Below are positions 1 to 6,076 of a stretch of 6,904 nucleotides of DNA, piece after piece; positions within the stretch are counted from its first letter, which is position 1, and each line of letters starts with the position of its first letter. Source of the stretch: an uncultured Clostridia bacterium (GTDB lineage: Bacteria > Bacillota > Clostridia > Christensenellales > Aristaeellaceae); contig CAKUFB010000142.1 in the NCBI GenBank assembly GCA_934647145.1, positions 1 through 6,904 of the forward strand, given 5' to 3'. Position numbers and translations under genes: made by a program. The notes under the pieces are model-generated. The model was not told the origin of the DNA and made no database searches. It saw only the letters and a program-made list of their open reading frames with translations.

Positions 1-215
1 TCTCCGCGCTGCTGACCGCCGCGTACCTCCTGCCCCTATCCCTGCGCGGCTTCTTCCCCGGCAAGGCGCAGGAGGGTCAGGCCGCGGCGCCCTGCGAGCC
101 CGGCCCGCTCATGCGCTGGCCGCTGATCGTGCTAGCCGCGCTGTGCCTGCTGCTGGGCATGTTCCCCACCCCGCTGATTGAGTTTGCGCGTGCCATAGCC
201 GCCGCCGTGCTCTGA
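1..215 (+). CDS. Antiporter-like membrane subunit (complex I / Mrp family), C-terminal 70 residues only
   Basis: This is the 3' end of a gene cut by the left edge; the reading frame begins at base 3 and ends at TGA 213-215. The visible 70 residues hold the end of one hydrophobic segment (SALLTAAYLLPLSL), a polar loop rich in Gln, Ala and Gly, and a last membrane helix around residues 38-53. It is recognised by its likeness to the tail of the next gene: SALLTAAYLL against SAVLTAVYLL, then CEPGPLMRWPL against CDPGLPMKLSL, then a hydrophobic helix and a short end. That makes it a paralogue of the NuoN/NuoM/MrpD type, a probable ion-translocating subunit of the same membrane complex. The next start lies 14 bases after its stop, so the two are surely one operon. 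Which of the NuoM, NuoN or MrpD types it is cannot be decided from this fragment. Confidence is high for the family and low for the exact subunit. Confidence 0.8.
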   Translation, partial: SALLTAAYLLPLSLRGFFPGKAQEGQAAAPCEPGPLMRWPLIVLAALCLLLGMFPTPLIEFARAIAAAVL

Positions 216-229
216 AACGGGGGCTGACT

Positions 230-1672
230 ATGCTGCTTGCATCCATTTTTCTTCCGCTGCTGGGCGGCGCGTGCCTGCCGCTTTTCAGGTTCAGCAGCCG
301 CAGGGCGCGCAGCCTGTACACAGTGCTGATCACCCTGCTGACCTCCTGCCTGGTCTGGGCACAGATCCTAGGCGGCGCGCGGCCTGAAATCCGCCTGCTG
401 CGGATGACCGACGCGCTGTCGATCGTGTTCCGCATGGATCGGCTGTCGGTCGTCTTCTCCGGACTGATCGCCTTTTTGTGGCCGCTCGCCGTGCTCTACG
501 CGCACGAGTACATGGCGCATGAGGAGCGCGAAAGCGCCTTCTTCGCCTGGTACACGATGAGCTACGGGGTGACGCTGGGCGTGGCCTTTTCCGAAAACTA
601 CTTCACGCTCTACGTCTTCTACGAGCTGCTCACGCTGGTCACCATGCCGCTCGTGCTGCACAAGAAGGACGCGCGCTCGGTGCACGCCGCCCGGAAGTAC
701 CTGTACTACTCGATCACCGGCGCGGCGCTGGGCTTTATCGGGCTGATTTTCCTGCTGACCTACGGAAAGGTAGACTTCCTGCCCGGCGGCACGCTGACGC
801 CCGAGGCGGTTTCCGGCCTGGAGGGGCTGCTCAGGCTGGTGTTCGTGCTCTCGTTCGTGGGTCTGGGCGCCAAGGCCGCGCTCTTCCCCATGCACGCATG
901 GCTCCCCATGGCCAGCGTCGCCCCCACGCCCGTGACCGCGCTTCTGCACGCGGTGGCGGTGGTCAAGGCGGGCGCGTTCGCCGTGATTCGCCTGATCGAC
1001 TACTCGTTCGGCACGTGGCTGCTAGAGGGAACCTGGGCGCAGACGGTCTGCCTGCTGCTGGCCTCGTTCACCATCGTGTACGGCTCGGTCATGGCCGTGC
1101 GCGAGCAGCACCTCAAGCGCCGCCTGGCCTACTCCACCGTCAGCAACCTCAGCTACATCCTGATGGGCGCGGCGCTGATGACGAACGCCGGGCTGACCGG
1201 CGCGCTGACCCACCTCGTGTTTCACGCGCTGATGAAGATCACGCTGTTTTACTGCGCGGGCGCGATTCTGGTCAAAACAAACCGCGAGTACGTGCAGGAA
1301 ATGCGCGGCCTGGCCAAGGCCATGCCCTTCACCTGCGCAGTGTTCACCTTCGCCAGCCTCGCCCTGACCGGCGTGCCGCCCCTTCTGGGCTTCGCCAGCA
1401 AGTGGAACCTGGCCACCGCGGCGATCGACAGCGGCCTGATCGCAGGCTATGTGGGCGCGGGCGCGCTGATCGTGTCGGCCGTGCTGACGGCGGTGTATCT
1501 GCTCAGCGTGGTCGTGCCGATGTACGCCCGCCCGCTCGAGGGCACGCTGCCCGCGGAAAAATGCGACCCCGGCCTGCCGATGAAGCTGTCGCTGGGCGTA
1601 TTGTGCCTGGCCATGCTGGTCATGAGCTTCTCCGCCGCAAACGTCACCGAGTGGCTCGGTCATATTCTCTAA
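230..1672 (+). CDS. Proton-conducting antiporter-like membrane subunit, NuoN/MrpD type
   Basis: The 480-aa product is almost entirely hydrophobic, with about 13-14 predicted membrane helices. The length is close to that of E. coli NuoN. The central part (about residues 120-400) fits the Proton_antipo_M domain. Known channel residues of the family can be placed: Glu132 in FYELLTL (TM5), Lys215 in GAKAALFPMHAWLP (TM7), Lys246 in VVKAGAF (TM8), His328/His332/Lys336 further on, and Lys391 in GFASKW (TM12). All are kept, so it should still move H+ or Na+ across the cytoplasmic membrane when driven by a redox partner. The ATG at 230 follows GGGGG at 219-223, a modest ribosome site, and lies 14 bases after the previous stop; translational coupling is likely. 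The next gene follows after 19 bases. It could belong to a complex I-like enzyme, a membrane-bound hydrogenase, a formate hydrogenlyase-like complex or an Mrp-type antiporter; the upstream genes that would decide are outside the window. Confidence 0.9.
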   Translation: MLLASIFLPLLGGACLPLFRFSSRRARSLYTVLITLLTSCLVWAQILGGARPEIRLLRMTDALSIVFRMDRLSVVFSGLIAFLWPLAVLYAHEYMAHEERESAFFAWYTMSYGVTLGVAFSENYFTLYVFYELLTLVTMPLVLHKKDARSVHAARKYLYYSITGAALGFIGLIFLLTYGKVDFLPGGTLTPEAVSGLEGLLRLVFVLSFVGLGAKAALFPMHAWLPMASVAPTPVTALLHAVAVVKAGAFAVIRLIDYSFGTWLLEGTWAQTVCLLLASFTIVYGSVMAVREQHLKRRLAYSTVSNLSYILMGAALMTNAGLTGALTHLVFHALMKITLFYCAGAILVKTNREYVQEMRGLAKAMPFTCAVFTFASLALTGVPPLLGFASKWNLATAAIDSGLIAGYVGAGALIVSAVLTAVYLLSVVVPMYARPLEGTLPAEKCDPGLPMKLSLGVLCLAMLVMSFSAANVTEWLGHIL

Positions 1673-1691
1673 GGAAAGGAGCGAACGCGCC

Positions 1692-3893
1692 ATGAAACAA
1701 CTTCTGCTGCCCCTGCTGGTCTTTCTGCCGATGGGCGGCGGCATACTCGGCTATGTCCTCGGCCGCCGCTCCGAGCGCGCGAGAGACGCGCTGGTCGCCC
1801 TCGTGTGCGCCGCCTGCCTGGTGATGGCCGGGTGGGGACTTGTGTGCGTCCGGCGGGGCGAGGCGCTGCGTTTCGCCTGGGAAGGCTTCTGCGGCCTGGG
1901 GCTGCATTTCTCGATGGAGGGCTTTCGGGCGGTCTATTCGCTGATTGCCTGCTTCATGTGGCTGTGTACCTCGCTGTTTTCGCGCGAGTACTTTCTGCAT
2001 CACCACAGCCGCAGCCGCTATCACCTGTTTTCGCTTCTCACGATGGGCGCGACGATCGGCGTGTTCCTGGCCGAGGATTTCTACACCCTGTTCATCTTCT
2101 TTGAGATCATGTCGCTGAGCAGCTACTGCCTGGTGGCGCACGAGGAGGACGAAAAGGCGATGCGCGCCGCGCAAACCTATCTGGCGGTGGCGGTGGGCGG
2201 CGGCATGGTCACGCTGATGGGCCTGTTCCTGCTCTATCGCCTGACCGGCACGCTGAGCTACGACGGTCTCTTCGCGGCCTGCGCCCGGGTGGAAAACCGC
2301 TCCGCACTCTATGTCGCGGGCGCGCTGACCTGCGTGGGCTTCGCGGCCAAGGCGGGCGCGTTCCCGCTGCACATCTGGCTGCCCAAGGCGCACCCGGTGG
2401 CTCCGGCTCCGGCCAGCGCGCTGCTTTCAGGCATCCTGACCAAGACCGGCGTGTTCGGCCTGATCGCGGTCTCCTGCAACGTCTTCGGCCACAACGCCGC
2501 CTGGGGCAACATCCTGCTGGCCTTCGCGATGATCACGATGTTCCTGGGCGCGCTGCTGGCGCTGTTCTCGATCGACCTCAAGCGCACGCTGGCCTGCTCG
2601 AGCATGTCGCAGATCGGCTTCATACTCTTCGGCGTGGCCGTGCAGGCGCTGCTCGCCGAGGGCGACGGGCTGGCCGTGTACGGCACGGTCATGCACATGA
2701 TCAACCACTCGCTGATCAAGCTGACGCTGTTCATGACCGCCGGCGCGGTCTATATGAAGGCGCACAGCCTCGACCTGAACGAGATTCGCGGCTACGGCCG
2801 AGGCAAACCAGTGCTGCACTTCGCGTTCCTGATGGGCGCGGTGGGACTGGCGGGCGTGCCGCTGTTCAACGGCTTTGTGAGCAAATCGCTGCTGCACGAG
2901 GCGCTGCTCGAGTACGTGGCCGAGCGCACGCTTCTGGGCGAAGGCACAGTTCTCTACCGCGCGGTCGAGTGGCTGTTCCTGACGACGGGCGGCCTGACCG
3001 CGGCCTACATGACCAAGCTGTACGTCGCCATCTTCTGGCAGAAGAACCTGAAGAGCGCGCGCCAGGCCGAGTACGACCGCCTGAGCAAAAGCTACGCTAC
3101 CCCGCTTAGCAAGGCGGTACTGACCGTCTCGGCGGCGGCGCTGCCCGTGCTGGGTCTGTTCCCCTCCGTTTTCTTGCGGCAGGCGGCGCAGGGTGCGGCG
3201 GGCTTCTTCCGCAGCGAGGGCGTGTCGCACGCCATTTCCTACTTTTCCGGCGAGAACCTGCTGGGCGCGGCCGAGTCTCTGAGCATCGCGGCGGTTGTCT
3301 ACTTCGCGGTGGTGCGCGGCCTGCTGATGAAAAACGGCGTGTACCTCAACCGCTGGCCCGCGTGGCTCGACCTTGAAAACCTGGTGTACAGGCCGCTCGT
3401 CTGCCGCCTGATTCCGGGCGCGCTGGGTCTTGTCAGCCGCGCGCTGGGCAGTCTCGTCGAGACCGCCTGCCGCCTCATGCGCCTCCCCGCCGCCGGCCTT
3501 GCCCGCGCCCTGGACAGGGCGCCCGAGGCCATCCTGCGCGCAGTCCGTCCCCTTGCGGTCTTTGCCGCGCGTCTGTTCGACAGCCTGACCGACACGCTGG
3601 CGCTGGCGCTCAAGCGCACGCTGTTCCGCCACGAGAAAAAGCCGCTCGAGGCTCCGGTGGGCACGCGCCTGACCTACGCCCTGGGCTGCCTGCTCAATTC
3701 GCTCGTCGCGCTGGCCAACCGCACGGTCTTCCTGCGCCACCCGGTCAAAACCGACTTCACCATCGTGCTGGCAGCCGGCCGCGACGAAATGGACAGCTCG
3801 GTTCGCCGAATCGCGCACAGCGTCTCCTTCGGCCTGCTGCTGACCTGCATCGGCCTGTTCCTGGCCTTCGCGTACCTCATTCTCTGGCGCTAG
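1692..3893 (+). CDS. NuoL-like antiporter subunit with long C-terminal arm
   Basis: This 733-aa membrane protein is the third antiporter-like subunit in the row. The core (about residues 70-450) carries the family's channel residues: Glu138 in FFEIMSL, Lys220 in GFAAKAGAFPLHIWLP, Lys251 in ILTKTGVFGL, His335/His339/Lys343 and Lys398 in FVSKSL. After the core come further helices to about residue 545. An Arg-rich, amphipathic stretch of about 160 residues follows, then a last hydrophobic helix at about 709-731. That order (helix, long amphipathic arm, terminal helix) is the one known for NuoL, whose lateral helix runs along the membrane arm, but E. coli NuoL is only about 613 aa, so the arm here is longer. 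The ATG is set by AAAGGAG at 1675-1681, ten bases upstream. A hairpin terminator follows the stop, so this is the last gene of its operon. HyfF- or MbhH-like membership of a hydrogenase complex is as possible as a complex I-like one. Confidence 0.9.
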   Translation: MKQLLLPLLVFLPMGGGILGYVLGRRSERARDALVALVCAACLVMAGWGLVCVRRGEALRFAWEGFCGLGLHFSMEGFRAVYSLIACFMWLCTSLFSREYFLHHHSRSRYHLFSLLTMGATIGVFLAEDFYTLFIFFEIMSLSSYCLVAHEEDEKAMRAAQTYLAVAVGGGMVTLMGLFLLYRLTGTLSYDGLFAACARVENRSALYVAGALTCVGFAAKAGAFPLHIWLPKAHPVAPAPASALLSGILTKTGVFGLIAVSCNVFGHNAAWGNILLAFAMITMFLGALLALFSIDLKRTLACSSMSQIGFILFGVAVQALLAEGDGLAVYGTVMHMINHSLIKLTLFMTAGAVYMKAHSLDLNEIRGYGRGKPVLHFAFLMGAVGLAGVPLFNGFVSKSLLHEALLEYVAERTLLGEGTVLYRAVEWLFLTTGGLTAAYMTKLYVAIFWQKNLKSARQAEYDRLSKSYATPLSKAVLTVSAAALPVLGLFPSVFLRQAAQGAAGFFRSEGVSHAISYFSGENLLGAAESLSIAAVVYFAVVRGLLMKNGVYLNRWPAWLDLENLVYRPLVCRLIPGALGLVSRALGSLVETACRLMRLPAAGLARALDRAPEAILRAVRPLAVFAARLFDSLTDTLALALKRTLFRHEKKPLEAPVGTRLTYALGCLLNSLVALANRTVFLRHPVKTDFTIVLAAGRDEMDSSVRRIAHSVSFGLLLTCIGLFLAFAYLILWR

Positions 3894-3907
3894 AGACGTT
3901 CTTTTTC

Positions 3908-3950
3908 AGCCGATTCGCATGCAAAATCCGTGTGAATCGGCTTTTGCTTA
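3908..3950 (+). terminator. Rho-independent terminator of the antiporter operon
   Basis: An inverted repeat pairs AGCCGATTCGCA (3908-3919) with TGTGAATCGGCT (3931-3942): 12 pairs including one G-U wobble, with an 11-base loop. It starts 14 bases after the stop codon of the 733-aa gene and runs into TTT and then GCTT, a short and interrupted T tract. The position between two same-strand genes and the stem strength support a terminator. The weak T tract means some read-through into the glycyl radical genes is possible. Confidence 0.8.
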
Positions 3951-3987
3951 TTCCCAGCCGGGCACGATCTGTGCTATAATGAGACAG
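3951..3987 (+). promoter_or_regulatory. Sigma-70/SigA-type extended -10 promoter of the glycyl radical operon
   Basis: A perfect TATAAT lies at 3975-3980, preceded by TGC (3972-3974), giving the extended -10 form TGnTATAAT. A possible -35 is TTCCCA at 3951-3956 (four of six consensus bases), 18 bases upstream. Transcription would start near 3986-3988, leaving a leader of about 47 bases before the ATG at 4034. The AT-rich element stands out sharply in GC-rich surroundings and sits just after the terminator. I recognise no clear FNR-, Rex- or catabolite-type operator. Confidence 0.75.
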
Positions 3988-3997
3988 AAATATAAAG

Positions 3998-4010
3998 CAC
4001 CCCAACGGTG
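3998..4010 (+). repeat. Small inverted repeat in the leader of the glycyl radical gene
   Basis: CACC (3998-4001) and GGTG (4007-4010) form a four-pair inverted repeat around CCAAC, extendable by one G-U pair. It lies in the presumed untranslated leader, about 10 bases after the likely transcription start and just before the ribosome site. It could be a weak RNA hairpin or half of an operator, but a repeat this short can also arise by chance. Confidence 0.25.
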
Positions 4011-4033
4011 TCATCAATAAAGGAGCGAATCAC

Positions 4034-6073
4034 ATGACGGAACGAATCAAAGCGCTGCGGGAGTACATCCTGAGCAAGCGCCACCACGCCCTGCGCCGAC
4101 AGCCGGCGATCGACCCGGCCTGCTACCGAAAGGCGGAAAAACGCGACTTCGAGCGCACCGCCCTGCGCCTTGAGACCTTCCTTGAAAACGAGCAGCCGGT
4201 GCTGCTGCCGGATGAGAAGATCGTCTTCACCCGCACGCTGCCCGCGCTGCCCATGATCTACACGGACGAGGAATGGGAGAGGATCAAGTCGACCCACTAC
4301 ATCCACGAGTTGGGCAATGTCTGCAACCTCTCCCCCGACTACGGCCGGCTGATCTCCGAGGGCCTGTGCGCGCAGCTTGACAGGCTTGATCAGGCCGAGA
4401 ACGACGACAACCGCGCCTACCTCGAGTCCATGCGCAGAAGCATCCTCGCCGTGCTCGCCCTGACCGCGCGCTACGCCGTCTATGCCCGCGCGCAGGGGCG
4501 CGAGGATGTGGCCGAGGTGCTTGACCGCGTGCCCGCGAGGGGCGCGGCCACCTTCCGCGAGGCGCTGCAGAGCCTGCGCATCCTGCACTTCGCCATGTGG
4601 TGCGAGGGCGACTACCACAACACGCTGGGCCGCTTCGACCAGTACATGCGCTCCTACTTTGAGCGCGACCTGGCCGAGGGCCGCCTGACCGAGGAGGAGG
4701 CGCTCGAGCTGATCGAGGAGTTCTTCCTGACCTGCAACCGGGACAGCGACCTGTATCCCGGCATGCAGCAGGGCGACAACGGCCAGAGCATGGTGCTGGG
4801 CGGCTACCTCAGAAAGGGCGTGGACGGCTACAGCAAGCTCAGCGAGCTGTGCATCCGCGCCTCGGCCGAGCTGCACGTGATCGACCCGAAGATCAACCTG
4901 CGCGTACACAGTGAAACGCCGCTTGAGGTCTACGAGCTGGGCACGCAGCTGACCCGCCTGGGTCTGGGCTTCCCGCAGTATGAAAACGACGACGTGGCCA
5001 TTCCCGCGCTGATGAAGCTGGGCTATGACGAGGCCGACGCGTACAACTACGTCGTGGCCGCCTGCTGGGAGTTTATCATTCCCGGCGTGGGCATGGACAT
5101 TCCCAACATCGGCGCGCTGCCCTTCACCGGGGTGGTCAGCCAGGTGGTGCGCGAGCATCTAACCACGCTCAAGAGCATGGACGAAATGAAGGCGCTGGTT
5201 CGCGGCCGCATTTTCTCCCAGGTTCGCGAAATGGCGGCCGGCCTTCACGACCTGTACATCATCCCCTCTCCCTACATCTCGCTGTTCTTCGACGGGTGCC
5301 TGGAGAAGGCGAAGGACATCTCCCTGGGCAACAAGTACAACAACTTCGGCTTCCACGGCACGGGCCTTGCCACCGCGGCGGACGGCATGGCGGCGGTCGA
5401 GGAAATGGTCTTCAGGCGCCACACCGATCCCGCGGAGCTGCTGCACGCGATGGACGCCGATTTCAAGGGCTTCGACGCGCTGCGCTATCAGCTCAAGCAG
5501 GAATGCCCCAAGATGGGCAACGACGAGGACGCGGCCGACCAGTACGCCTGCTTCCTGCTGGATACCTTCGCCGACTCGCTGGTGGGCCTGAAGAACGAGC
5601 GCGGCGGCGTCTTCCGCGCGGGTACCGGCTCTGCGATGTACTACATCTGGCACGCGCGCGACCTGGGCGCGACCATCGACGGCCGCCTGGCCGAGGAACC
5701 GCTGCCCGCCAACTACGCGCCCGGCATCAACACGCGCTTAAGCGGCCCGGTGTCGCTGATCGCGTCCTTCACCAAGCCCAACCTCTCCCGCGTCATCAAC
5801 GGCGGCCCGCTGACCATCGAGTTCCACGACAGCGTCTTCCGCGAGGACGAGGCCATCACCAAGGTGGCGCAGCTGGTGCGCTTCTTCATCAGCCGCGGCG
5901 GCCATCAGCTGCAGCTCAACACGGTCAACCGCGAGCAGCTGCTCGACGCGAAGGCGCATCCGGACAAGTATCGCAACCTGATCGTGCGCGTGTGGGGCTG
6001 GAGCGGCTACTTTGTCGAGCTGGACGAGTGCTATCAGGATCACATCATCGAGCGCGTCGAGCTGCAGGTATAA
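4034..6073 (+). CDS. Glycyl radical enzyme of unassigned substrate (pyruvate formate-lyase-like superfamily)
   Basis: This 679-aa cytosolic enzyme should use a protein glycyl radical to make a thiyl radical that attacks a small substrate. The N-terminal domain shows HELGNVCNLSPDYGRLISEG (91-110) and NTLGRFDQYM (196-205); the barrel shows GQSMVLGG (250-257), GCLEKAKDI (421-429) and KYNNFG (434-439). The catalytic Cys is C344 in AACWEF, with E346 two residues on, the place of the general base in known dehydratases, choline lyase and hydroxyphenylacetate decarboxylase. The radical glycine is G655 in VRVWGWSGYF, 24 residues from the end, as usual. Pyruvate formate-lyase needs two adjacent Cys; here the neighbour is Ala343, so that activity is unlikely. 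The GWHDAAFFN-like stretch after the Cys of glycerol dehydratase and choline lyase is replaced by GMDIPNIGALPF. It is also shorter than the usual 750-850 aa. No extra N-terminal targeting segment for a microcompartment is seen. AGGAG at 4021-4025, eight bases before the ATG, sets the start. The activase follows after three bases. Family certain; reaction unknown, with an elimination or decarboxylation favoured by C-x-E. Confidence 0.93.
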   Translation: MTERIKALREYILSKRHHALRRQPAIDPACYRKAEKRDFERTALRLETFLENEQPVLLPDEKIVFTRTLPALPMIYTDEEWERIKSTHYIHELGNVCNLSPDYGRLISEGLCAQLDRLDQAENDDNRAYLESMRRSILAVLALTARYAVYARAQGREDVAEVLDRVPARGAATFREALQSLRILHFAMWCEGDYHNTLGRFDQYMRSYFERDLAEGRLTEEEALELIEEFFLTCNRDSDLYPGMQQGDNGQSMVLGGYLRKGVDGYSKLSELCIRASAELHVIDPKINLRVHSETPLEVYELGTQLTRLGLGFPQYENDDVAIPALMKLGYDEADAYNYVVAACWEFIIPGVGMDIPNIGALPFTGVVSQVVREHLTTLKSMDEMKALVRGRIFSQVREMAAGLHDLYIIPSPYISLFFDGCLEKAKDISLGNKYNNFGFHGTGLATAADGMAAVEEMVFRRHTDPAELLHAMDADFKGFDALRYQLKQECPKMGNDEDAADQYACFLLDTFADSLVGLKNERGGVFRAGTGSAMYYIWHARDLGATIDGRLAEEPLPANYAPGINTRLSGPVSLIASFTKPNLSRVINGGPLTIEFHDSVFREDEAITKVAQLVRFFISRGGHQLQLNTVNREQLLDAKAHPDKYRNLIVRVWGWSGYFVELDECYQDHIIERVELQV

Positions 6074-6076
6074 CCC

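Noticed and set aside
2427..3818. A 463-codon open frame on the - strand inside the 733-aa gene, and similar long - strand frames at 3974-5158, 5738-6877, 1644-2393 and 1022-1744
   Set aside because: They lie opposite well-supported genes, read as low-complexity Gln/His/Arg/Ala-rich strings with no recognisable motif, and arise because GC-rich third positions remove stop codons from the opposite strand.
4034..4120. N-terminal targeting peptide for a bacterial microcompartment
   Set aside because: The protein starts directly with the ordinary N-terminal domain of the family, with no extra amphipathic extension and linker, and no shell protein gene is in the window.
4034..6073. Annotation as a true pyruvate formate-lyase or as anaerobic ribonucleotide reductase
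   Set aside because: There is no adjacent Cys-Cys pair at the active site (A343-C344), which pyruvate formate-lyase needs. There is no C-terminal zinc-binding Cys set or ATP-cone expected for the reductase.
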